The notes beneath the pieces were generated by a model. That model saw nothing but the letters and a program-made list of their open reading frames with translations, had not been told where the DNA came from and did no database searches. The translations under genes and the position numbers were made by a program. From positions 682,001 through 746,000 of the forward strand of contig NZ_JBMPGS010000001.1 in NCBI RefSeq assembly GCF_049680855.1: a stretch of DNA of 64,000 nt. The letters are read 5' to 3'. Below are positions 1 through 8,357 of this stretch, piece by piece. Every line of letters begins with the position of its first letter. Within the stretch, counting starts at the first letter, position 1. Source of the DNA: Salinimicrobium sp049680855 (GTDB lineage: Bacteria > Bacteroidota > Bacteroidia > Flavobacteriales > Flavobacteriaceae).

Positions 1-1
1 G

Positions 2-1054
2 ATGATGAGCATGCAGGACGAGGATGGAGGAGTATATCACAAATTGACCAGTGCTAATTTTCACGGGGCTGTATTACCAAAAGATGCAACCCTACAGCGG
101 TGGGTAGTTCAAAAAAGTACTCCTGCGACCTTAGATTTTGCCGCGGTAACTGCGCAGGCATCGAGGATCTTTAGGAATTTTGAAGAAGAATTACCGGGCC
201 TTTCAGATTCATTGCTGGTAATGAGTAAAAAAGCATATCGATGGGCAGTAAAGAATCCAAAAATGGTATATGATCAGAAGAAATTAAAAGAGCCTGCAGT
301 GAGTACCGGGGCTTATGGTGACGAGAATTTTGAAGATGAGTTCCAGTGGGCGGCTACAGAATTGTTCCTTTCTACAGAAGAGGAAAAATACTATGAAGAA
401 GCAGGAATAGAGAGTTCCCTGGAATCTTCAGAAGAAAATTTTAGCGTTCCTTCATGGCCAAACGTGAATACGCTTGCTTTATATTCTTTGGCAAGGCATA
501 AGGACAAGCATACTGGTACACATGAAAGTGATATAGATGCAGTGCAGAATAAAATAATTGAAATGGCCGAAGAGTTGTTAGCACATTCACGCGAATCGGC
601 TTACGGAACTCCTATGGGAATAAGTGCTAAGAATTTTGCCTGGGGAAGCAATTCTGAAGCGGCGAACCAGGGAGTTTTGCTGTTGAATGCCTACCTGCTT
701 ACCAAAAATGAGGAATACCTTAATGCAGCCAATGATAATCTCGATTATCTCTTAGGAAGAAATGCCACCGGGTTTTCCTTTTTGACCGGTTTTGGAGAAA
801 AGTCCACCAAAGATCCACATCACAGGCCTTCGGAAGCAGATAGCGTTGAAGATCCAGTCCCCGGACTTTTAGCCGGCGGGCCTAATCCCGGGCAACAGGA
901 TAAACAAAATTGCGGTGATCTTTATACAGAAAAGCATCAATATCCAGCCACTTCTTATATTGATGAACGCTGCAGCTATGCCAGCAACGAGATTGCCATC
1001 AACTGGAATGCGCCTTTTGTATACCTCGCAAATGCACTAGAGGCCATAAGATAA
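2..1054 (+). CDS. Glycoside hydrolase family 9 (endoglucanase-like), 3' part
   Basis: The first 5' part of the gene lies outside the window; 350 residues are visible. This is the (alpha/alpha)6-barrel catalytic domain of GH9, which hydrolyses beta-1,4-glucans such as cellulose. Seen: the substrate-groove region HHRPSEAD near residues 271-278, and the C-terminal SNEIAINWNAPFVYL block, in which Glu330 matches the general acid of the family. The gene ends with the catalytic domain, so no C-terminal carbohydrate-binding module or type IX sorting domain is present. It is followed by a bidirectional terminator shared with ssb. Any N-terminal Ig-like or signal region is off-window. The family call is firm; the exact substrate (cellulose, xyloglucan, mixed-linkage glucan) cannot be read from this fragment. 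Confidence 0.9.
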   Translation: MMSMQDEDGGVYHKLTSANFHGAVLPKDATLQRWVVQKSTPATLDFAAVTAQASRIFRNFEEELPGLSDSLLVMSKKAYRWAVKNPKMVYDQKKLKEPAVSTGAYGDENFEDEFQWAATELFLSTEEEKYYEEAGIESSLESSEENFSVPSWPNVNTLALYSLARHKDKHTGTHESDIDAVQNKIIEMAEELLAHSRESAYGTPMGISAKNFAWGSNSEAANQGVLLLNAYLLTKNEEYLNAANDNLDYLLGRNATGFSFLTGFGEKSTKDPHHRPSEADSVEDPVPGLLAGGPNPGQQDKQNCGDLYTEKHQYPATSYIDERCSYASNEIAINWNAPFVYLANALEAIR

Positions 1055-1104
1055 CCCTGAATTTCTCTTTTTTGGCAACCGGAGAGGACTAAAATAAATT
1101 CCAT

Positions 1105-1135
1105 AAAAAAAAGACCTTTTTGAGGTCTTTTTTTG
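1105..1135. terminator. Bidirectional intrinsic terminator GH9/ssb
   Basis: The arms around AAAAGACCT and AGGTCTTTT form a stem with a TTTTG loop, flanked by A-tract and T-tract, between the convergent GH9 and ssb genes. It can act on both strands. Confidence 0.85.
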
Positions 1136-1170
1136 TTTACTTCCGGAGAATAGAGTTGGATGAAAGAAAG

Positions 1171-1503
1171 TTATTTCCCTAAGAGTAGCAGGTCGTTGCA
1201 AACAATTTCGGTGATGTACCTTTTTTGACCGGCTTTGTCTTCATAACTGCGACTGGTTAATTTTCCTTCAATGCCTATTTCTTTGCCTTTTGGAACATAA
1301 TTCTCTACAAGATCGGCGGTTTTTCCCCAGGCGACGATGTTGTGCCATTGTGTGTCGGTGATCTTCTCACCTTTTGCGTTTTTGTAAGATTCATTGGTGG
1401 CGATGGAAAATTTTGCGAGCTTTTTGCCCGATTCAAGCGTTACAATTTCTGGTGCGTTCCCTACGTGGCCAATTAGCTGTACTTTGTTTCTTAGTGCGTT
1501 CAT
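1171..1503 (-). CDS. ssb: Single-stranded DNA-binding protein, short form
   Basis: A 110-residue OB-fold protein that binds ssDNA in replication, repair or recombination. The N-terminal NKVQLIGHVGNAPE strand and the DTQWHNIVAWGK block (Trp53, Trp59) are typical of bacterial SSB. It stops right after the OB fold (ends LLLLGK) and has no flexible linker or acidic DDDIPF-type tail that recruits partner proteins. It may therefore be a secondary SSB, with a full-length copy elsewhere in the genome (inference). A TATATTTG -7 box lies on the minus strand about 50 nt upstream of the start, and operator-like repeats lie further up. Confidence 0.93.
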   Translation of the reverse strand: MNALRNKVQLIGHVGNAPEIVTLESGKKLAKFSIATNESYKNAKGEKITDTQWHNIVAWGKTADLVENYVPKGKEIGIEGKLTSRSYEDKAGQKRYITEIVCNDLLLLGK

Positions 1504-1555
1504 GATAATATGTTTTTACTGTTTAGCTGAAAATCATTCGTTCATTTCAACGGTA

Positions 1556-1563
1556 CAAATATA
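1556..1563 (-). promoter_or_regulatory. Candidate ssb promoter -7 box
   Basis: Minus-strand TATATTTG fits the Bacteroidota TAnnTTTG consensus, about 53 nt before the ssb ATG. No clear TTG -33 element is seen at the expected distance. Confidence 0.45.
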
Positions 1564-1615
1564 GAGCTGCAGTTTCCCCTGATTCGGTTGATAATTAATT
1601 GCTTTCGTTTAGATT

Positions 1616-1637
1616 CGTTTGTAAACGTTTGTAAACG
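1616..1637. repeat. Two overlapping CGTTTGTAAACG inverted repeats
   Basis: CGTTTGTAAACG occurs at 1616-1627 and again at 1626-1637, sharing CG. Each has CGTTT/AAACG arms around GT. They lie about midway between divergent ssb and the DEAD-like gene, where an operator for either gene would be expected. The TGTAAACGTTT core resembles LacI-family operators. Confidence 0.45.
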
Positions 1638-1749
1638 GCTTTAAAAAGAAGAAGAAATTTCCGCTCTTGTTTTATAAAGCAGTGGTACCTTTACCCCTGA
1701 ATGCCGTAGTAGATGAATTATTCCCTGCATTCAAAAAAGAGCTTCTTAT

Positions 1750-2364
1750 ATGTCCTTTAAAAAACTCAATCCTGCAATTAAGGAAACCCTGTCACATCTA
1801 GAAATGGAACATCCCACTCCTTTTCAGAAGAAGATCATTCCGCGGATTAAAAGCGGCGCCAATGTTTTTGGAATCGCTCCCGAAGGATCCGGGAAAACAA
1901 CAGCCCTCATTATTGGCACCATCCAGCAGCTTAAAGCCGAAGCATTTCAGGATGCTCCAAGGGCGTTGATCTTTGTGAAAGACAAGGAAGCCGCGCTGGA
2001 GCTGGAAGAAAAATTTCAAATCTTTCTTAAAAACACTTCTTTACGGATATTTTCGGCTTTTGATGAGCCCAATATAGAAAACCAAAAAAACGAGATCTAT
2101 GAAGGTGTAGACATCGTTATTTCTACTCCCAAAAAGTTGAAAAAACTCTTTAAGATCAGCGGCATCAATTTAAATGAATTGAAAATCCTTGCAGTGGAGG
2201 ATGCAGATTTCCTGGTGAAAACAAGTGATTTCAATGATCTCATTGGAATTCCCGAACACGTAAGTAAATGCCAGTTTCTGGTCTTTTCAGAAGCGCTGGA
2301 TGGAAAGGTGAAAAGGCTTCAGGATTTTTTCATGTCACATTCGGAGGTAGTAATTGTAGACTAA
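1750..2364 (+). CDS. DEAD-box helicase-like protein, N-terminal RecA domain only
   Basis: A 204-residue protein matching only the first RecA-like domain of DEAD-box RNA helicases. Seen: Q-motif PTPFQKKIIP (22-31), Walker A APEGSGKT (43-50), STPKKL like motif Ib (125-130), VEDAD in place of VLDEAD (149-153), and SEA in place of motif III SAT near residue 185. No second RecA domain (motifs IV-VI, arginine finger) follows, and the intergenic DNA after the stop shows no remnant of it. It could bind ATP or RNA but is unlikely to unwind alone. It is divergent from ssb. The reading frame is intact with normal composition, so it looks like a maintained small protein rather than decay. Confidence 0.8.
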   Translation: MSFKKLNPAIKETLSHLEMEHPTPFQKKIIPRIKSGANVFGIAPEGSGKTTALIIGTIQQLKAEAFQDAPRALIFVKDKEAALELEEKFQIFLKNTSLRIFSAFDEPNIENQKNEIYEGVDIVISTPKKLKKLFKISGINLNELKILAVEDADFLVKTSDFNDLIGIPEHVSKCQFLVFSEALDGKVKRLQDFFMSHSEVVIVD

Positions 2365-2584
2365 CTCCCCTTTTTTTAACTTATAAGCTTTTTTCTCCTT
2401 TAGACATTTCGCCATGCAGGTCCTGAAGTATTGTTGTTGTTTCCATAGGCTCCTATTCTTTATGCAGCCTATTTTTAGTCTGCAAATTTCTTAAAATCGT
2501 GATAAACTGTACAGCAGAATCTTATTTTTTTAATAGCTTGATTAACTGAGATTCTCGTTTTACAGAACCCAAGAAAATGCCAGC

Positions 2585-2601
2585 CAAAAATGCCATTTTT
2601 G
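2585..2601. repeat. Palindrome CAAAAATG-C-CATTTTTG
   Basis: Perfect 8-bp arms around one base, about 45 nt upstream of the DUF389 gene. Same palindrome family as at 3962, 15373, 23853, 49463, 57957 and 60929. The rest of the 283-nt gap from 2365 shows nothing I can assign. Confidence 0.5.
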
Positions 2602-2647
2602 AGTGGTTAGCTTCTGCGGGTAAATAATTTGAAAAGAAAAAAGGAAT

Positions 2648-3916
2648 ATGCGTCAACTAATACTTAAGATTCCTTCAGGAAGTAAAGAAAGGGTGCAGGA
2701 GCTTGTTGAAAAGTTTGATGGGAAGAATAGCATTAGCCTTTCAGAAAGTGACCAGGAACATGATGTTTTCTTTGTTAGTCTACCTAACAAAAAGGTCAAT
2801 AACTTTTTAAAACAAGTAGATGAATTTGAAAAACCCGAAATAACGCTCATTCCCCGCGGAATCATTTCCTTATATCCACCGGCCTCTGATGCGCCCGACC
2901 AGGTGGCAGATGTGCAGACGAAGAGTTCTCTGGAGATCTATTTAGGAGGAATTCAAAGTGTAGGCTCCATGTTCGGGCTTATTGGGTATTCTTTCGTTGC
3001 TGGAATTATCGTGTGGATTGGGCTTTTTACAACCACAACTTATCTTTTGGTAGCGGCAATGCTCGTGGCCCCATTTGCAGGGCCTGCAATGAATGCCGCA
3101 CTGGCCACTGCCGCGGGTAAAATGAAGCTTTTAAAGAGCAGTTTGAGCAGGTATGGAATTGCCATTTTCACCGGCATCGTGGCGAGTTTTCTGCTTTCGG
3201 TGATATTTCCGCTGCAAATATTAACACCTTTGATGGAGGAAATAAGCCAGGTTTCGAAATTTGCACTTTTTCTTCCGCTGGTATCGGGTTTTGCAGGAGC
3301 GGTTAACATCTGCCAGTCCGAACGGGATAGTCTGGTTTCCGGAGCAGCCGTAGGTATTCTTGTTGCGGCTTCTTTAGCGCCACCTGTGGGATTAATTGGT
3401 GCAGGTCTTTACATGATGGAATGGCAGGTGGTTTTTAGTAGTCTTTTCAGAATTATTTTGCAACTCCTGGGAATTCACCTGGCTGCGACGCTCGTATTTT
3501 ACTTTTATGGGAAGGTAACGCCCAACGGAGTGAGATTTTTAAAAGGAAGCAAGAAGAAAGGTCTTATTATCACCATTATTGTAATCCTGGGAATTGGAGG
3601 AATGATGGCCTGGCAGTTTAGTCGGCCGCCCATTCTTCGCAAGGCAGGAATGAATACCGAACTCGCAGAAGCTTTAAATACTACTCTTGAGGAGATAAAA
3701 TATATAATAGTTCTAAACAAGAATGTTAGTTTTACTAACGTACAAACCGAGAATAACCGTTCTATCGCCCGTTTTGAGGCCACAGTAATGCTGCGGGATA
3801 CAGTAATTCCACAAGAGCAATTAAAAACCAACATCATCAATTACCTAAAAGAGAATATGTCTTATCCCTATGACAATATTTATGAAGTTTACCAGATTCA
3901 TGTAGTGGCGGAATGA
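2648..3916 (+). CDS. DUF389 family membrane protein
   Basis: A 422-residue integral inner-membrane protein of the DUF389 (TIGR00341-like) family, whose biochemical role is unknown. The N-terminal 90 residues are soluble and may form a small alpha/beta domain. They are followed by about six to seven membrane segments from residue 115 to 325, including the conserved LVAAMLVAPFAGPAMNAALA stretch and a second LVAASLAPPVGLIGAG segment that looks like an inverted copy of it. A final soluble domain of about 90 residues follows. The internal pseudo-repeat (APxxGPAMNAA versus APPVGLIGAG) suggests a two-fold fold like that of transporters (inference). It stands alone between unrelated genes, with the palindrome described at 2585 in its upstream region. 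Confidence 0.82.
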   Translation: MRQLILKIPSGSKERVQELVEKFDGKNSISLSESDQEHDVFFVSLPNKKVNNFLKQVDEFEKPEITLIPRGIISLYPPASDAPDQVADVQTKSSLEIYLGGIQSVGSMFGLIGYSFVAGIIVWIGLFTTTTYLLVAAMLVAPFAGPAMNAALATAAGKMKLLKSSLSRYGIAIFTGIVASFLLSVIFPLQILTPLMEEISQVSKFALFLPLVSGFAGAVNICQSERDSLVSGAAVGILVAASLAPPVGLIGAGLYMMEWQVVFSSLFRIILQLLGIHLAATLVFYFYGKVTPNGVRFLKGSKKKGLIITIIVILGIGGMMAWQFSRPPILRKAGMNTELAEALNTTLEEIKYIIVLNKNVSFTNVQTENNRSIARFEATVMLRDTVIPQEQLKTNIINYLKENMSYPYDNIYEVYQIHVVAE

Positions 3917-3961
3917 CAAACCCTGACTTAGACCAGGATTGAAGCCGGTGGAAATAGAAGT

Positions 3962-3977
3962 AAAACTGCCATTTTTG
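3962..3977. repeat. Partial copy of the CATTTTTG palindrome
   Basis: AAAACTG-C-CATTTTTG followed by AACC. It lies between the DUF389 gene and the next gene and shares the right arm and the TGCCATTTTTGAACC extension with other copies. Confidence 0.4.
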
Positions 3978-4017
3978 AACCATATTCCTTTTATCTTTAT
4001 AGCCAATAAAGATCTAT

Positions 4018-4494
4018 ATGAAACCTGCCACCGTCAAGCAGCTTAAAGATGAATTAAAACATCGCTCTCACGATGAGCTGCTGCAAACCTGTCTTCGGCT
4101 TTCAAAATTTAAAAAAGAGAATAAAGAATTGCTCACGTATCTTTTGTTCGAATCTTCAAATGAGGCGGAGTATATTGAGCGGGTCAAGCAGGAAGTGGAA
4201 GCAGATTTTAAGGAGATTAATACCAATAATTACTACTACGTTAAAAAAAGCATTCGAAAGATCCTTCGGAATATCAAAAAGCACATTCGCTACTCCGGAA
4301 GAAAGGAAACCGAAGTGGAACTGTTGATCTATTTTCTCCTGAAGATGGATAGCTTTTCTCCTTCCATTCACAGGAACAAAACCCTGCAAAACCTCTACGA
4401 CCGGCAGCGGGCTATGGTAGAAAAGAAATTAGCATCTCTTCATGAAGATTTTCAGTATGATTTTGAAATGGAACTTGAAGAATTAAGCAGGTGA
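4018..4494 (+). CDS. Conserved hypothetical helical protein
   Basis: I do not recognise a named family. The 158-residue product has no signal peptide or membrane segment and is highly charged, with long predicted helices. A basic patch lies in the middle (KKSIRKILRNIKKHIRYSGRK) and an acidic C-terminus follows (FEMELEELSR). The basic centre could bind nucleic acid or membrane, but nothing proves it. A TATCTTTA -7-like box lies about 19 nt before the ATG. The GNAT gene starts 5 nt after its stop, so the two are probably cotranscribed. Confidence 0.75.
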   Translation: MKPATVKQLKDELKHRSHDELLQTCLRLSKFKKENKELLTYLLFESSNEAEYIERVKQEVEADFKEINTNNYYYVKKSIRKILRNIKKHIRYSGRKETEVELLIYFLLKMDSFSPSIHRNKTLQNLYDRQRAMVEKKLASLHEDFQYDFEMELEELSR

Positions 4495-4498
4495 AACG

Positions 4499-5026
4499 AT
4501 GATTGAGAATTTAAAAACCGAAAGATTCCTGCTCAGGAGATTCAAAAATGATGATTTGGAGAACGTTTTTAAAGGCCTTTCCCATCCTGAAGTTATTAAA
4601 TATTACGGGGTAAATTTCAGTAGTCTTCATGAAACCCGGGAACAAATGAAGTGGTTTGAAGAGCTGGAGCAAAATGGGACTGGAGCCTGGTGGGCGATTT
4701 GTTCTCCGGAAACCGAGACCTTTTTTGGAGCAGCAGGTTTTAATGATCTAAGCAAAGAACATCGAAAAGCAGAGATTGGATTCTGGCTGCTCCCGGAATT
4801 CTGGCGAAAGGGAATTATTCAGGAGGTGTTGCCGGTAATTTGCGACTTTGCCTTTACAAAGATGAATCTTCACAGGATCGAAGCTTTTGTGGAGACAGAA
4901 AACAAAGCATCAGCAAAAGCATTGAAGAAACAAGGTTTCAGGCATGAAGGAACGATGGTTGATTCCGAAGTGAAAAACGGAAGTTTTATTAGTGTGGACC
5001 TGTTCGCCAAATTGAAGAACGAATAA
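4499..5026 (+). CDS. GNAT family N-acetyltransferase (RimJ/RimL type)
   Basis: A 175-residue acetyltransferase that uses acetyl-CoA, of the RimJ/RimL-like class acting on protein N-termini or small amines. Seen: the N-terminal ENLKTERFLLRRFKNDDLENVF strand-helix, the EIGFWLLPEFWRKGIIQEVL core (motif A region; the usual Q/RxxGxG/A loop appears as FWRKGI), then NLHRIEAFVETENKASAKALKKQGF (motif B), where most of the family has N-x-x-S. It starts 5 nt after the preceding gene. The substrate cannot be predicted. Confidence 0.87.
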   Translation: MIENLKTERFLLRRFKNDDLENVFKGLSHPEVIKYYGVNFSSLHETREQMKWFEELEQNGTGAWWAICSPETETFFGAAGFNDLSKEHRKAEIGFWLLPEFWRKGIIQEVLPVICDFAFTKMNLHRIEAFVETENKASAKALKKQGFRHEGTMVDSEVKNGSFISVDLFAKLKNE

Positions 5027-5039
5027 TTTTTTATCTTTA
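5012..5039 (+). promoter_or_regulatory. Promoter TTG-N17-TATCTTTA, near-leaderless
   Basis: TTG at 5012-5014 and TATCTTTA at 5032-5039, only 4 nt before the ATG at 5044. The transcript should begin at or next to the start codon. The -33 element lies inside the end of the GNAT gene. Confidence 0.4.
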
Positions 5040-5043
5040 ATAA

Positions 5044-5391
5044 ATGCAAAAAGCCTGTATAGAGTGTGGGGAAAAGATCGTGGGCAGAGTTGATAAGAAA
5101 TTCTGTGGCGATTACTGCCGCAATGCTTACAACAACAATCGCAACAAAGACAGCAAGAATTTGCTGCGCAATGTGAACAACCAGCTTCGTAAGAATTATC
5201 GTATTTTAGAAGAACTCAATCCCGAAGGGAAAAGCAAAACCTCGCGTTCAAAACTACAGGCAAAAGGCTTTAGCTTTGAATACTTCACGAGTATTTATAC
5301 TACGAAAACAGGAACAGTTTATTACTTTGTTTATGACCAGGGTTATCTTCCGTTAGAGGGAGATTATTTTGCGCTGGTGAAAAGAAATTGA
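5044..5391 (+). CDS. Small zinc-finger-like conserved protein
   Basis: A 115-residue protein of unknown function. The N-terminus carries four cysteines, Cys5-x2-Cys8 and Cys21-x3-Cys25, followed by RNAYNNNRNKDSKN, the pattern of a small zinc ribbon (DUF2116-like). The rest is a basic helix (about 40-75) and a short beta-rich tail (SFEYFTSIYTTKTGTVYYFVYDQGYLPL). It has no signal sequence and is likely cytoplasmic; nucleic-acid binding is a guess. It ends 2 nt from the convergent CBS gene. Confidence 0.78.
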   Translation: MQKACIECGEKIVGRVDKKFCGDYCRNAYNNNRNKDSKNLLRNVNNQLRKNYRILEELNPEGKSKTSRSKLQAKGFSFEYFTSIYTTKTGTVYYFVYDQGYLPLEGDYFALVKRN

Positions 5392-5393
5392 TT

Positions 5394-5864
5394 TTAAGAA
5401 TTTCCCCAATTTTGGCCTTTCAGGTTCATGGCAGCTTTGAGAATATCTCTCTGGCTAATCTGGCCCACCAGCTTTCCATCCTGAACGATTGGAAACCTCC
5501 TCACTTTATTTTCAATGAATTTTTTGGCTGCATCCAGCACGTTCATGTTGCCATCAATGGTTGCGACATTGCAGGTCATATGTTTCTCAACAGTATAATC
5601 TTCAATAGGCATGTTGTAATATTGACTGTCTGAAATGTGCTTCATGCAATCCCCTTCAGAAATAATCCCAAGTAGCTCATTTTTTTCATTTACCACACAT
5701 CCGCCGGAAATATTATTTTTCGTAAGCGTCTCCATGACGGTGTAGACGCTTTGGTCTTTTTTAAAGGTAATAAGATCCTTGGCCATGTAATCGCATACAA
5801 GCATCGATTCGCTTTGAGGCTTTTGCGGCTCAGCCTGTCTTCCCTGAAAACTTTTGATACCCAT
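5394..5864 (-). CDS. CBS-domain protein
   Basis: A 156-residue soluble protein made of two CBS domains (about residues 26-80 and 92-148). Such pairs form a Bateman module that binds adenine nucleotides and usually senses energy state. The GIISEGDCMKHI and GQISQRDILKAA ends of the two repeats are typical. There is no attached enzyme domain, so the target it regulates is unknown. It is convergent with the zinc-finger gene. Confidence 0.88.
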   Translation of the reverse strand: MGIKSFQGRQAEPQKPQSESMLVCDYMAKDLITFKKDQSVYTVMETLTKNNISGGCVVNEKNELLGIISEGDCMKHISDSQYYNMPIEDYTVEKHMTCNVATIDGNMNVLDAAKKFIENKVRRFPIVQDGKLVGQISQRDILKAAMNLKGQNWGNS

Positions 5865-5990
5865 ATCTAAATATTTGAAAATGAGTTATTAAAATATAAA
5901 AATTTAGGATTTGTACCAATATCTAAGTGAAGTATTGGGAAGAAATTATGAAATTGGGAAATCAATAGGTAAATTTTAGGTCAAATAAGA

Positions 5991-5998
5991 TATATTTG
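5991..5998 (+). promoter_or_regulatory. -7 box TATATTTG, near-leaderless
   Basis: TATATTTG ends 5 nt before the ATG at 6003, so transcription should start at about the first codon of the M28 gene. The -33 element is not obvious. Confidence 0.45.
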
Positions 5999-6002
5999 GT
6001 TC

Positions 6003-8315
6003 ATGGCTAGAAAATTACAGTTCATTTTATCATTTTTGATCATTGCAGCGGCTGCTTTTTGGGGCTTGTATGGAACCATGCCGCACAACGTTACTTCAGA
6101 AGATATTCCTGCCGAAGAATTTTCTACCACACGTGCTTTTTCGCATGTGGAAGCCATAGCACAGCAACCTCATTACATTGGCAGTGAAGCCCACAGCAAC
6201 GTAAGAAACTATATTGTTGCTCAACTTCAGGAAATGGGTTTGCTGGTGCATACGCAGGAGGCCTATTCCCTTAATAATACCGGTACGATTACCAGGCCCC
6301 AAAATATTATTGCCCGCATAGAAGGCAGCGGTTCAGGAAAAGCGCTTTTGCTGCTCACGCATTATGACAGTGCTGTACATTCTTCTTATGGAGCGAGTGA
6401 TGCTGCCAGTGGAGTGGCAACCATTCTGGAAGGGGCGCGGGCTTTTTTAGCTTCAGGAAAAGAACACACCAATGATATCATTCTTGTTTTTACTGATGGG
6501 GAAGAAGTGGGGCTGAACGGTGCCGAAGCTTTTGTAAATGAGCACGAATGGGCAGCGGACATTGGCCTGGCTTTTAACTTCGAATCTCGAGGCAGCGGCG
6601 GAAATTCTTTTATGCTTCTGGAAACCAACACCGGTAATGCAGCTTTGATTAAAGAATTCATAAATGCCGCCCCAGATTATCCCGTTACCAATTCCCTGGC
6701 GTACAGCGTCTATAAAATGCTGCCCAACGATACAGATCTTACGGTACTTAGAGAGCAGGGAAATATCCCCGGATTTAATTTTGCATTCATTGACGATCAT
6801 TTTGATTACCATACCGCGACAGATGTGCCCGAGAATTTAGATAAAAATACATTGGCACATCAGGGCAGTTACCTAATGCCACTGCTGAATTATTTTAGCA
6901 GCCATCCATTGGAAAATTTTGATGCTGAAGAAGAATTGATCTATTTCAACCTGCCTGTACTCAACATGGTAAGCTACCCCTTTTCCTGGAATTTTCCTTT
7001 ATTAATTCTTGCTGTGCTACTCTTTGTAGCCCTTATCATTTATGGGTTCTTAAAAAAGCGGTTAAGGTTTATGAATATTTTGAGAGGATTTATCCCGCTG
7101 TTGATTGCGGTTTTTGGCGCGGGTTTAGTGTCTTACATGCTTTGGCAATTCTTTCAGTTCATATATCCGCAGTATGGAGAAATGGAACATGGCTTCCCTT
7201 ACAACGGCTATTACTACATTGGCGCCTTCATTTTCCTGGCGCTGGCGATTTGTTTTGGTACTTACGCTAAATTCCGAAAACCAGATAATGCACGCCAGCT
7301 TTTTATCGCTCCGCTGTTTTTCTGGATCCTTTTAAGTGCAGCTGCCGCATTTTTCCTCCAAGGAGCTGCTTACTTTATTGTCCCGGTCTTTTTCGGACTA
7401 TTGCAATTGTTCCTCCTGCTAAAGCAAAAGAAACCAAACCTCGTATTTCTCGCACTCTTAAGTCTGCCGGCTATCTTTATAGTACTTCCGTTCATGGTGA
7501 CATTTCCGGTCGCTCTGGGCTTAAAAATAGTATTTGTAGCAGCAGTTCTGGCTGCACTGCTATGGGTGCTGCTCTGGCCGGTTTTTGGGTTCTACACCCG
7601 CATCAAAACGCTGGCTTTTTTCAGCTTCCTAACTTTCTTTGTGCTCGTTATTATTGCCCATTTTCAGTCAGATTTTAATGAGGAAAGGCCAAAGCCGAAT
7701 AGCCTGGTTTATATTTATGACGCCGATGCGCAAACAGCGTCCTGGAATACCTATGATGAGATCATTGACCCTTGGACGGCACCTTATTTTAATGAAGATG
7801 CTGAAGCCAGTGAAAAAGAGGGTTTGTTCAGTAGCAAATATAATTCGGGTTTTACTCAAAGCGTCGAGGCACCGGTCGTGCCACTGCAAAAAGCTTATTT
7901 AGATGTTCAAAAAGGGGATGCTGAGAAAGGATTTTCAGAATATTTAATAAAGATTGCTCCTAACAGAAATGTAAGTAGAATGGAATTCTTTGCCGACAGA
8001 GATCAGGATTTTGAAGAATTTACAGTGAACGGATTGCAAGCTGATTCCGTAGAAGCTTTAAGCGGAAGTTATCACGTCTTTAAAAACAGATGGAAGGAGA
8101 GATTGCTTACCTACTACGCAGTCAATAATGACACTTTACGCCTAAATTTTAAGCTGAAGTCAGATGAAAAACCTGAAATTACCTTCTATGAAGCCAGCCA
8201 TACGCTCCTGGGAAACCCAGATTTAAATGTTTCTCCAAGAGCTGAAGATATGATCCCCAGGCCGTTTGTTTTAAACGATGCCGTGGTGATCAAAAGGAGA
8301 ATTCCCTTAGACTAG
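6003..8315 (+). CDS. M28 family membrane-anchored aminopeptidase
   Basis: A 770-residue zinc exopeptidase, similar in layout to vacuolar membrane protease Pff1. An N-terminal membrane anchor (about 5-23) is followed by the M28 domain to about residue 300. The metal ligands are visible: His120 and Asp122 (THYDSAVH), bridging Asp133 (GASDAASG), catalytic Glu167 with Glu168 (TDGEEVG), and a later His in DHFDYHT. After it come about eight hydrophobic segments (about 325-560) and a C-terminal beta-rich domain outside the membrane. It probably trims peptides on the periplasmic side. It is a single gene with its own promoter. Confidence 0.9.
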   Translation: MARKLQFILSFLIIAAAAFWGLYGTMPHNVTSEDIPAEEFSTTRAFSHVEAIAQQPHYIGSEAHSNVRNYIVAQLQEMGLLVHTQEAYSLNNTGTITRPQNIIARIEGSGSGKALLLLTHYDSAVHSSYGASDAASGVATILEGARAFLASGKEHTNDIILVFTDGEEVGLNGAEAFVNEHEWAADIGLAFNFESRGSGGNSFMLLETNTGNAALIKEFINAAPDYPVTNSLAYSVYKMLPNDTDLTVLREQGNIPGFNFAFIDDHFDYHTATDVPENLDKNTLAHQGSYLMPLLNYFSSHPLENFDAEEELIYFNLPVLNMVSYPFSWNFPLLILAVLLFVALIIYGFLKKRLRFMNILRGFIPLLIAVFGAGLVSYMLWQFFQFIYPQYGEMEHGFPYNGYYYIGAFIFLALAICFGTYAKFRKPDNARQLFIAPLFFWILLSAAAAFFLQGAAYFIVPVFFGLLQLFLLLKQKKPNLVFLALLSLPAIFIVLPFMVTFPVALGLKIVFVAAVLAALLWVLLWPVFGFYTRIKTLAFFSFLTFFVLVIIAHFQSDFNEERPKPNSLVYIYDADAQTASWNTYDEIIDPWTAPYFNEDAEASEKEGLFSSKYNSGFTQSVEAPVVPLQKAYLDVQKGDAEKGFSEYLIKIAPNRNVSRMEFFADRDQDFEEFTVNGLQADSVEALSGSYHVFKNRWKERLLTYYAVNNDTLRLNFKLKSDEKPEITFYEASHTLLGNPDLNVSPRAEDMIPRPFVLNDAVVIKRRIPLD

Positions 8316-8357
8316 GAATAGAATGTCTCCCTTCGAAAATCGCAGTAGAAATGAAAT

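Noticed and set aside
7639..7902. Open frames on either strand inside the M28 gene and in other long genes
   Set aside because: They are shadows of real genes, without starts, domains or codon bias of their own.
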